Assembly: GCF_000699445.3 (NCBI RefSeq)
Contig: NC_067196.1
Location: 2,356,001-2,420,000 of the forward strand
DNA from: Schistosoma haematobium
Lineage: Eukaryota > Platyhelminthes > Trematoda > Strigeidida > Schistosomatidae
Length of the DNA: 64,000 bases
Direction: 5' to 3'
In this document: positions 12,370 through 24,300 of the stretch, one piece after another
Numbering within the stretch: position 1 is the first letter of the stretch
How the letters are laid out: the number at the start of each line of letters is the position of its first letter
Notes under the pieces: generated by a model
What the model saw: the letters and a program-made list of their open reading frames with translations, nothing else
The model's database searches: none
Told to the model about the DNA's origin: nothing
Translations under genes and position numbers: made by a program

Positions 12370-15300
12370 TCTAGTAATCTATGAGATAGATATATCTCTT
12401 CCATGGATTAGTGAGCGCTAATGAGAGTAGAAAGTGAAAGTGTACGAGTTGCTTTTCTTAGAAGTGATATTAACCTTAAAAAGGTCATCGGTGTTCGGTT
12501 GAATATTGAAACGCATTTTTTTTGTTTTTATCTACTTGCTGCATCTATGATTTACGTAAGATGTCTTAATGTTTATCACACATAAGTATACTGTTTAGAA
12601 ATTGGTTCATTGCCTTGTTGGTTATAGAACATAATTTTCCACAATAATTGTAAGTACATTGTTATAACTTGTCGTTTTGAATTTTGATTGTCTTGGCTCT
12701 TATGAATGCTACTTTTTATATCTGATCGTCGTTGATTTTTATGCCGGAATGCTTATACCTTATACTCGAAACGAGGGACCTCTGCAATTTACACAACGCG
12801 AAAGTAAAAACACAAAGACTGGTATAAGTGATAATTTATTAACCACAAAAACACGATGACGACCAGATATAAAAAGTAGTATTAAAAGAGCTAAGACAAT
12901 TAGCATTCAAAACGACAAGTTATAACAAATGGTGACGGGGATGGGTTATCTTCGGCTCTTTCTGAACTTCTTAAGGTTTCCTCGAATTCATCCACGGACT
13001 GTCCTCATATACATGATCATATGTTTCGTCAAAGTATTGCTTACTTATGATCGGTTCATTGATTAATTAATTAACACTTAGTTTAAACATATGGTACTAA
13101 TGAAACCCTAAAAGCTCATCAAATTTTCCCTTGTTTAATTTGTCATCATAACAGTAAATACTCAAAACTTTGCCCATAATAAATTATATTAACAATATAT
13201 AAATTTTATCATTATAGGGTTTTGGAGTTTATTATGTTTTTGATGGGGTTTTGTTCTCTGAGCTGGATGGTTTAGTCGTGGAGTTTTCATCCTTCTTCTA
13301 AACAACATCATCAACACAAACTTCAGGTAGAGGTGAAGTGTTCGAATTTCACAACTTTTCCTGTATACCTCGATGCTGATTGGTTCTTGTTAACCTTAAA
13401 CTTGTCATTGTTTACTTCTTTATTTTGACTGTATCTCCCATTGGTTTGACTAAACCATCCAGCTCAGAGAACTAAACTCCATCAAAATCATCCACCTGAG
13501 CTACAAATTTTCTCCATCTGCTCAGATTATTAAGTTTTTGATTGAGATCATGAACCGATTGATGTTAGACCATCATTGAAAACTTGGAAGCACTAAATAT
13601 CCGTTCAGTCCTATTGTAGGGCCCCTCAACAGTGCACATCCACGATTACGCGTGAGACTAGAGGCCCATGGGTTCGAATCCTGCAGGTGGGCTCGTGGGT
13701 GCTCATTGCCACTGAGGAGTCCCACAATAGGACGAAACGACCGTCCAGTGCTTCCTTGGTTTTCCATAATGGATCTAGCTTCAATTGACTCATGATCTCA
13801 ACTATTCATTCTAAATCAACTTGACTTTCAGTAAGCATTATGTAATAGGGTTTCTAGAAAAGAAAAGAACTACTTTTCTTTATCTCTCTCTCTCTATCTA
13901 TCTCTATGCATATATAGTTATTTGAATCAATGGCTGGTAAATCATTTATATATCGTTCAAATCCATGTCAAAAATTAAATGAAAAATGTGATGAATTATT
14001 ACAATTATATTGTCATAAATATGGTGAACAATCAGTGGAATTATTAACTGATAATTTTATTAATCGATCAATATTAGATCCAATGAAAGCTTATGTTCAA
14101 GTAAGTAATATAGAATGAACAATACTTTTCATTTCTTTCTTTCTTTCTTTTGTTTCTTATACACATCTCTATTCTTCTTTGATCTGATAATGTTCTAGAG
14201 AGAAAGAGAAAAAGAGAGGTTCATGTTAGTCTGCCATAATCAACTTACAGTTTGTCTCATATATACTTACTTACTTACGACTGTTACTTCCAGTAGAGCA
14301 TAGGTCTCCGACCAGCATCCTCCAACCCACTTTGTCTCACTCTGCCTTCCTTTCTAGTTCTATCCAATTGTTGTTCATTCTTCTCATGTCTGTCTCAATT
14401 TCTCGGCATAATGTTTTCTTTGGTCTTTCTCTTCTCATTTGGCCTTGAGGATTCCAAGTAAAGGCTTGCTTTGTGACGCAGTTGTGTGCTTTCTTCTATG
14501 TCTGTCCTATCCACTTTCAGCGCTTCTTCCTGATTTCTTCCTCCACTGGGATCTGATTTGTTCTGTCCCACAGTAGGTTGTTGCTAATAGTGTCTGACCA
14601 ACGGATCTGAAGTATTTTGCGTAGACAATTGTTCATAAACACTTGTATCTTTTGGATGATGGCTTTCGTAGTTCACCAAGTTTCCGCCCCATATAGTAAA
14701 TCTTACTCAGATATGCGTTACCTCAAATCTCCATCCCTTATGAATAAAACGAGATTAAACATAACAAAAATAGGAGTGAGAAAGACTAAATATTAAAACG
14801 ATGATTCTTAAAAAAAGAGCTGGAATGGTGTGTATAAAGGAGTATTCAGAGGTACAAACTACCTACAACAAGATAGTTCATACTATTTCGACTCACCTAG
14901 ACTAGTGGCCACATTACAACTTGATCGACAGAATTTGATCTGTACTAAAAAAGAATTGATATACAATCCCAGTATGCAATCAATTGTAATTACATCTCAG
15001 TCCTACAATAGATCAGTTACGACCCGGACAGTCAGTCAGCTACAACGTAGGACCAGACACACATATGCATCGGTCCAAGTTGCCATATCTCATTAACACA
15101 ACAAGATGAACACCGGATTCATAGAAGTAGTTAAGTCAATGGTGGTAATATATAAAAGAAAGATTGCATATAAGGATATAGTACCGGAAGAAGGAATTAC
15201 TTCGTAGAAAGAAAGATATGAAGCGATTTTAATCTCTTAGTTTCAGGGATGACAGACAGTGTATACACCGACGCCATTGTGATCGATTCTGAGCCATGTC

Positions 15301-18300
15301 ACCAAGAGTCTCCAACCATTGATTACGATAGTCACGCGGACCCCAACCAAGTAGTCTGCATCTACCAACATGGCTCAGACTAGAAGTTAGTGACTTCAAG
15401 CACTGATGCCACGTTTTGGTTTGGCCGCCCATAACTTTCTTCCAACCATCTCCAATACCGGATAGCATTGCACGTCGTGGTAATCGGTGTTCAGGCATAC
15501 GTAATACGTGGCTCAACCATCTCAGTCGATGAAGATTCATAACCTCATCAACCGATTTACCATCATTTCCTAATACCCTGCGTCTAACCTCACTATTACT
15601 TATCCGGTGATCCCAGCAGACGCCAGCAATATTTCTAAGGCATCTGTGGTCAAATACTAATAGCTTACGAGTGTCTTCTAATCTTAATGGCCATGTTTCG
15701 CTGCCGTAAATTAAAACAGAACAGACTGCCGTGCAGTATACTCGTCCTTTTATTGATAAACGGATATCTCGCCTTCGCCACAGGTGACGTAAGTTGGCAA
15801 AAGCCAAACGAGCTTTTCGAATCCGTGCTGAGATTTCGTCCGATACCAACCCATTAGGGCTGATCAGACTTCCAAGATAAGTGAAGTTGTCAACGCGTTC
15901 GACTACTTCACTCCCTATCCTTAGTTCAGGTGTTAACGCAGACCAGTCCTGAAGCAACAACTTGCATTTAGAGGGAGAGAAGCGCATTCCAAACATTCTG
16001 GCATTGTTGCTTAGTGCTACCAAAAGACTCTGCATTTTGTCAGCGTCTTCACCAAACAGGACTATGTCATCTGCGTATTCTAAGTCGACAAGTGGACCTC
16101 CTGGATGGAGATCAATACCCGAGAACTCAGTCGACGAGAATGTTATTTCCATTAGTAGGTCTATGATGAAGTTAAACAAAAGTGGAGAAAGTGGACAGCC
16201 TTGACGGACACCACTTGAGGTTGCAAAAGTAGATGACAGTTCGCCATAAGCTCTGACTCGACTAGTAGTGTTCGAGTAAAGAGCACTCACAAGGTTTATG
16301 TACTTCTGGGGTACGCCTTTCAATGACAGACACTGCCACAGAGTCTCATGGTCTACAGAGTCAAATGCTGCTTTTAAGTAAAGAAAGACCACCATTGTCG
16401 GACGCCGATAAGTATGCCTATGTTCTAGAATCTGACGAATGGTGAATATGTGGTCGATGCAGCCACGACCAGGTCTGAAGCCAGCTTGGTTCTCTCGTGT
16501 TTGCAGTTCACGAGTCTTAGTTAGGCGTTCGATAATTATCGAGGCTAGTATTTTAGATATTATATTAGTTAAACTAATCCCTCTGTGGTTGTCACAAGAT
16601 GATTTTGACCCTTTCTTATATATTGGGACGATAAGTGATTGTGACCAGTTAGATGGGATAACGTCTAACTCCCAGATCTTAGCTAAAATATTAGTCAACC
16701 TAATCTCTAAAATTGGACCACCATCCTTAAAGACCTCTGGAGCCAGTCCATCTGGACCAGCTGCCCTTCCTCGTTTCAGACTAACTATAGCCTTTTGAAC
16801 TTCAGCAAGAGTTGGGGGACCTACTTCATTGTTCCATTCACGCTGTCTGGGAATGGAGGGTAGTTGTAGAGTAGCTGAAGGCCAGTTGAACTGTTCTCTG
16901 AAATGTTCTGCCCATCGTTCTAAACGTCTGGACTGGGAGCAGATGAGAGTGTCGTCTTTTTCCGATATAATCTCACTTACACTTGACTTATTAATTCCAG
17001 TTTCTTTTATTAGTCTGTAAAGCTGTCTTGTGTTCCCTATAGTCGCCGCCTTTTCCATCTCTTTTGCTTTCGTTGCCCACCACTGCTCACGGTCGTTCCT
17101 TAGACTTTTTCTTAACCTGGATCTGATTTGTTGTCGCTCTTCATCATATTCGGAACCTGATGGGACGAGTTTGCGAGAATCCATCAGTGTGATAGACTTT
17201 GAAGAAATCCACTGGTTCTTTGTAACTCTGTGGTTTAAGTGGCTAATAGTTGTCACTGCTGTTTCCACAGCTGTTTGTATGTCTTTCCAAGCAACATCTG
17301 GGTCAGCCTCGTCTTCAGAACTACCTAATTGTGAACTCAGTTGTTCTTGGAACCTATTTTTGGTTTTCTCGTTACTCAACTCAGTTCTAATGGGTCTTTT
17401 TAATGTGGCTGTTTTGCGTCCAGTGAGGCGCAAGCAGATGCGTGCCCGTATTAGGGCGTGGTCGGAGTCCAAGCAGGTACTCCAGAATGAGCGACAATAT
17501 TCTACCGACCCTCTCCAACGATGACTGATGGCAATATAGTCTGTTTGAGTCCATCGTTGGTTTGGTGTAGGGGTTCGCCATGTTAGACGATGTCTCTCCT
17601 TATGCTTAAAATTTGTGTTTGCTAAAAATAAGCGATTGTCTGAGCACAGTTGCAGCAGACGATCACCATTATCTGTTCGCTGTGCCGAAATGCTAAAATA
17701 TCCACCTAAATGCCTTTCTGTTTGGTTTAAACTGCCTATCTGAGCATTAAAGTCATCCCCTACGAGTACTATGTCTGAACGTTTAGCTTTCTGAAGAAGT
17801 TCAGAAAGCTTTCTGTAAAATTCATCTTTCACATAATCTGAGCTGCAGTCGGTGGGAGCGTAGGCAGAAACGACGAAAAGGCAACGACGTGTGTCCCTAT
17901 CCTTCCGAGTTCTTACGGAGCTGCTTAGCCGAACAGCACATAGACGACTGTTGACGGGGATCCACTCTAGCAGTGCTTGTTCCGCCCTCATGCTTAGTGC
18001 TATGCCTACACCTGCCAGTCCACGAGAACTGGCCATCCGGTCACCAGATACACGGAGGGTGTATCTCGTTGGCTCTCTGTTTTGCCGAGGTGAGGTCAAG
18101 TGAATGACCACACTGGAATCCTGTATGCGTGTTTCGGAGACACAGCATACATCAATGGAAAGAGACTCTATGGTTTTAGCCAAGGAAGCCTGCTGACCGA
18201 TTTGACATAGGGTGCGTACGTTGAAGGCTCCAATGTGTAGTTTGGAGCGAGGTTTCAGTAGACCTGGGACAGAGTTTTGAGCACTAGAATCGTTGGCTAT

Positions 18301-21300
18301 GGTGACACTTGAGGAGGAAGCCAAAAGAGGAAGTTTAGGGTTGAAAGTCGATGTAGGAGGAATAATAGGAATTGAAGAGGAAGGTTGATTATGAATACAG
18401 TGGTCTTGGGTGCTGTTATAGGTATGAGGGCGGTTATCACTTGCCGGTTGCCCACACCGAGGAAGGGTTCTTCTGGAGGTACCTGAAAAGGAAATTGGAT
18501 TAGAGGCGGTCTCAGTGACCTGAGAGCGTGACTGCAGTGTCCAAGGGACAACTGCTTGAGGCCGGTCGCACTCGACCTTTCGTGGGAGGTTTTTGACGTG
18601 TTAGCTCCGTTCTTCAAAGAGCCTTACCTCCGGAGACGGAAATCCGTGAGGTAAGGTGAGGTGTGCATTTTTAGGGTCGACCTTTTCTAATCCCACCCCT
18701 CGTTGTGGGAAGGCAGCATCGCTGTCATGCTGGTTGTCTGAAGGAAACACCTTACTGCTGTCACACCTCTGTACAGTCAGCAGTACGACTTCGCCTTCGG
18801 ACCTTGGGTTTGTTGCTTTCAGTCTTACCGTTCTTCAACCGACCTGTCTGGCATGGTTGGAATTTGAGGAACGGTTGTTCCAGACAGTATAGCTCAGTTG
18901 CTTCATCACGATAGGCAAGCGCGACCATCACGTCAAGGTAGCAACAACGGTCGGGTAACATCTGTAACTGTGAAACTGGATAACACGAGGTCAAGTCCTC
19001 CCTTGACAGTCATTTCCCTCAAGATTACAAGAACGCCTTTCTGATGAATGCCAAGTGACACGAAACCTGTGTCCAGTGTTTCCTGTCGACTACCTTCAAC
19101 TGCCAGCTTATATCACTGACAACATTTGACAATCACTCTACTGTATCTGAATTTTAACAGAAACTATATATCTAGACTACTGTTATCATACTGATATCAT
19201 ATATATATATGTGGGGTTGACTATTGTTGAGGAGCCTCAAACTAGTATGAATGATCTATTCATGGATCCGCAGGCTATCAGTCAGTGTTATATCCACTGC
19301 CTACCTGGATGCCCGATGTTTTTAGGGACAGGAACACGTTCGAATAAAACTAGGTTCGGCTAAGATAAAACGTGGCACTAATCTACGAACTCACCACGTG
19401 TTTGACTTAACCGTGGAGTTGGGTCCAGACTATCTGATATTGGTTCGCGCGATTGTCGTGGCCAACAATTGCAGACGTTGGACGAAATGTCCCAGAATCT
19501 GTTGTAATAGCACAAATGCAATCACTGTTTTTTCTTCACCTAGATATTGAGTTTTAAAATTATCTTATACTTCTCTATCCCATGAATACATTCTCAAATC
19601 ACATTATCTGTTTATTATTTTCTACTACCACTAATACTATCATCAGTTCTATTACTATGGTGTTTGTCTTACTTATTCCATCTCTTTGTACTGATGTGGT
19701 TTTGCAACTTGGATTCTACCTTGCTTGTATGTGACTGGCTTTTGTAAATCTGCTCGATATCTTTAGTTAATGAGGTTAGTTAAGAAAGAGAAAATAAGTT
19801 TAACCTACTGTTTTGAATACAGATATTTTTTGACGTATTACATAATATTTAACTGTATTTACTCTTAACTAGATTATAGCTTATCCATTCAGGAAAAAGT
19901 GTTCACAGTGTAAATTGCTGCACTGAAACAGCTTTACCAGAAAAAATAGCGATTTGTCCTGTGTGCTCCATCTTTCAGTCTTGATGTAATCAAAATGATG
20001 AACAAGAGGAATTATTGTTTATACTATACTGAACAACTTTAGAACTCTAGCTGAAGTTAGACATTAATACCGTTGGATGCCGGTTCAGTGGTCTAGAGGT
20101 TAAGCGTTCGAGTGTGAGACCAATAGACCACCATTGAAAACCTGGAAGCACTAGAAGGACGTTTCGTCCTACTGTAGGACTCCTCACCAGTGCACATCCA
20201 CGATCCCGCCCCGCGAGTCCCATAATAGGACCTAACGGTTGTCCAATGCTTACAGGTTTACCATGATGATCTAGTTTCAATTAACTCATGATCTCAACTA
20301 TTAAAATAACTTTAGAACTATTTTTGTGAAACCTATAAATTAACACATTTCCTATACATGAATTCTTCATACCCTTTAATATGATTATATATTTTTCTAT
20401 ATTATTTATCTATAGATTACTTATGTTGAACCATATAAAGAAATAAAAGATTCTGATAAAAAACCATTAAGATCTTATGAAAAACATCATGATGTACGAC
20501 AATTTATGTTTGAAGCACCATTTCTAAGACAACCAGGTAAGAAATTTGCATATCTTCTTGATTGTTTATGTTTTATTGGTTTGTTTGTGTGTTCTGCGTC
20601 TATCAACTCTGTAAATTAAACTTCGTAAATGTCGTATGTGGTGTTGGTTGCTATGTGTTATAACTTGTGGCCTGTGTGCCCTGTTAATGTATAATTTAAC
20701 GATACCGCCAATTAGAGAGCAGTGAATTATTGATTGGATTAATGACGCGTAAATCCGTATGAGCAGCCTAGAGTCCTGCTTCCTACCTCACCCTGCCTAT
20801 TAAGTCTAGAACACTAATTTCAGCCTCTGTGATATGAATCATGTATTTCAAACATACTCGGTTTATATACCAACGAGACAGACCATAACGTACCATAAAA
20901 TAGAAAATAGCATTTGTACAAAATTTGGCCAAATGCTGCTGTGAATGTGGGAGGTAGTAATCGATAGACAGGGCATAATTCAAGAATGGTAAATTATATA
21001 GTGATAGTTCATAGGTCGAAATAAAGCTCATGATAAGAGGGATATGAATATGGATATTTAGATGGTGGTTAGAAGTAGTCAACAGGAAGCCCTGGACCCG
21101 GATTTCGTGCTACTTGGCACTCGTCAGCAAGGTGTACCTGTATTCTTGAGGGAACTGGTGCTCCCTGGCGGATTCACCCAGCTTCACAGTCAGAGACGTT
21201 ACCACCGAGCTATCCGAGCCGTATCCAAGCAACATGATCGATAGCATTCGATTTATACTAATAAGGACTAGACAAGCATGACATTGATCTCCACCCAGTG

Positions 21301-24300
21301 ATCAATCAATTGTGGATATGGATAGTTTAGTTACTTAACAATTATACGATAAAAATATGCGCATACTATTGGTCGATAAATAGATCCCTCATGTTACCAT
21401 TCATTATGCTTATCGGGACCTAACACTATGTTAAGCTCACATAGTTTATTCTAGCTTTCAGATAGGCCAATTTATTCATCCTTTTTTGAGTCACATTTTA
21501 GTCTTGTTAATTAATCGCTTATTAATCCTGATTGTTTTTATATGATCATGTGTGTGTGTGTGTATGTGTGTATACACTTCTTATCCTATTCATCATATAT
21601 CTGTAGCTTATTTTTGTATGGCTATAAATATTGATTAACGCTTGATGAAATCAATTGGGTTTAAGAGCCTTCTACACTGCGCATTATTTCACTTTAGTCT
21701 CTTCTATTCGCTTCATCCCTCTCATTTCCTGTCCAGATCATTGAATGTACAAAATTAATTCATATATTTGACTTATTTAATTACGTTATTGACTAACATC
21801 ATCTAAATCGATAATTATATACGAGGAATTACAATATGTATATTTCAATAGCAATCAGAAACGATCTCAATGGAGTTAGATCCTAGGCCAATAAAGTGGT
21901 GAGCTCGTCGACAACATTGTCTGATCTAAAGGGCTTCACTAAAGTATCATATAGGTTAAGACCTACTTAGCCAGTCCATAACAGATATATCTACTTATTT
22001 ATAATACTATTTAATAAGATAGACAATACAATCCGTAACCTACAATAGCAAAAATATCCTATTTTCCTGAACAATTGTGTGTTGTACTTTGATAATAGTT
22101 TATTTGAAGTGACTTTTGAAGAAGGTTTACGTGCTGATAATTATCAATCGGTTACAACTCATCACGTTATGTTCCTAACAGTATCTGATTCATTTGTTAA
22201 AACAACTCCAAGATATCTTAATCTTAACAATTGTCTACAACTGATATGTGACTATAGAACGTAGATAAACTGATAGATATTTGACTTACTAACTATTTAC
22301 TATGTTAATTCCGTTCTACTATGAACTTAATGTGTATATGGATTGATAATAATATTTATATTAAACAAATTATTCTCTGACCTATTCTTTACTTTTCCAT
22401 ATTTGGTGTCTTCGAAACATTGCTCGTATATCCTGAGACCATCGAGTAAGTAAGGCAGTTGTTAGAAAACGGGTACTATTTAATGATGGCAAATCAATCG
22501 ATGAAGTAATGAAACTTCAGTTGAGATGGCTGTGATACGTGTTACGTATGCCCAACGACCGACTGCCTCGACGTGCGATGCTCAATGGTATAGGAGTAGG
22601 TTTGAAGAAAGGTAGGGGCGGTCAGACCAAAACATGGTACAAATCCATGAAGTTACGGACAAGTGGACTGGGTCATGTCGGTGTAGACTGCCTGGTTTCG
22701 ATCTGCGAGATGATAGTAACCGATGGTTAGAGACCTTGAATGACATAGCTGAAAATCGTTTGAAATGGTATGAGCAGATGCATCCACTCTCTGTGTTCCT
22801 CCAAATTCTAATCTTCTGAATTCTTTATGTCCCTTTCTTTTTTTCTTTCTAAATCTATTTCACTGGATTATACTCCTTGAATAACACGTTCAAACCCTAA
22901 TCTTCCCGATTACTGCTTATACTTTTACCACCTCTACCACCATGGGATTCGAATCGACAATTGTATCTGTGTACAACTCTGATATGGCAACTCAAACTAA
23001 TGTACGTACGTACGAAGTTCTACGTTATTACTGACTGACTGATATGGTTGTGAATCGTTTATTAAGAGGAATGAAGTGATTCCACTCTATGTATACCATA
23101 TCGATTGAGTATCCAATCTAATAATAATGTATTGATCCATATTCACTTGAATTATAGACACATAATCAAATTAGTGACGATCATATTATAAACTATTATG
23201 ACAGGCTGATACAATCTATTATGTGACCTTTTTCTGACCTTTGTATGCTTCATTGTAACTCTGTTGATTATCCCTGTTTACCCATATCACTCTTTATCCA
23301 TTTTTTTCATCTATGTGTCTGGTCTGTATCTGTCTATACACTCATTTATCCTTATAGATAGGTTTGACCTCGTTGAATTCTATCTCCATGGTCTCACTTA
23401 TAAAATAATATGCATCTACAGCACTATTGTATCTGACTTTCTAGTTGTTCACCCATATGATTAGGTCGATGAATATATACAAAGTTAGTAAAGGAATTGC
23501 CCCCAAATGCCCTGGTATGGCCGAGAGTGGGGTGGACCCGTACTCCCTCTCGAAATACTCTCACACGGCCACGCGTATACAGCCTCTACCAGGGAAGTTC
23601 TACTCACTGCCTTCTCGTAGTAGGGGTGTTGTTTACAAAATGAGAGGACGAAAAGTGAATGTCCGGTGCTTTAACCGGATCCCAAACCAAATCAATGGTG
23701 CACATGGGCTCCAGTATCCTGCAAGAACAAATGGTGTATGAATTAATTGTTGGTCACCGGCTACCATGGGACTGCATCTCCTTACGATGCTCCACTGCCT
23801 TGTGGGTTAGACTATTAGGTCAAAGGCTCGGGGAGTGGCTCCCTAAGAAAACCACCTGCTTCGATCTGGGCACCCGTGCAGTATATCGGCCCTCACACAA
23901 ATCGAATGATTTATGTGGCGCATATGTATTTGGTACCCTCTTGTACCAATATTTATGTGTTCAAATAAATAAATAAAATTAAGGAATTATATTTCATCAA
24001 TTGTTTGCATGCTCATATCTTATGATCATAGTAACAACCTGTTCCGTATCATGGGAAATGAAAATCGTTTATATATGCCACTATATGAATAATTGTATTG
24101 TTTTTAAATTGTTTAGTAAACTGTTTCCTGATCCGAATCATCATAATGATTCAGATAATAATGATGTTAACGACTGAATCTACCGGTTAATAAGAAAATA
24201 TGGTGCACAGGTTGAATGGTCACTAGTCCATATCACTAATATGGTTAGTTGTGCATTCAATAACAATATAACTGCTGCTAATTCAAATTCAACAACCTTT

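Larger units (their letters stand above)
11244..13917 (+). other. DOCK intron 3
   Basis: 2.7 kb. Holds three inverted repeats, an (AT)n run, an LTR fragment and HS8. Nothing recognised in 11650-12337 or 12368-12658. Confidence 0.7.
15029..18957 (-). mobile_element. Nearly full-length RTE-like LINE (3.9 kb)
   Basis: The 5' end (element sense) starts near 18957 with TACCCGAC, the same end shared by the insertion at 35675-36579. The 3' end is a short (CTGA)n tail at about 15029-15039, shared with the fragments ending at 6321, 23043, 46001 and 54046. The 5' leader (18601-18957) precedes the frame. No clear target duplication was seen; the flanks look like two halves of a SINE-C copy. Confidence 0.85.
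14101..20415 (+). other. DOCK intron 4
   Basis: 6.3 kb, mostly the antisense LINE. Stretch 14713-15028 resembles 41620-41760 (GCCACATTACAACTTGATCGA), an unnamed repeat perhaps belonging to SINE-C. Nothing recognised in 14111-14261 (a CTTT run), 19131-19224 or 19741-20049. Confidence 0.7.
20656..21425 (+). mobile_element. Solo LTR, family c (TSD CTATG), split by SINE-C
   Basis: It starts TGTTATAACTTG, ends CCTAACA, and is flanked by CTATG (20651-20655 and 21426-21430). A SINE-C insertion occupies 21057-21315. It shares the CATACTC/TTTATATACCAA and CGTACCATAAAATAG blocks with family b, so the two families are related. Confidence 0.78.

Noticed and set aside
17030..17524. 164-codon + strand frame within the LINE
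   Set aside because: It is a shadow of the antisense endonuclease/RT frame, which carries all the domain motifs.
18900..18957. HDV-like ribozyme at the LINE 5' end
   Set aside because: Several RTE and R2-type LINEs have one, but I could not trace the nested double pseudoknot by eye in TACCCGAC... . A structure search would decide it.
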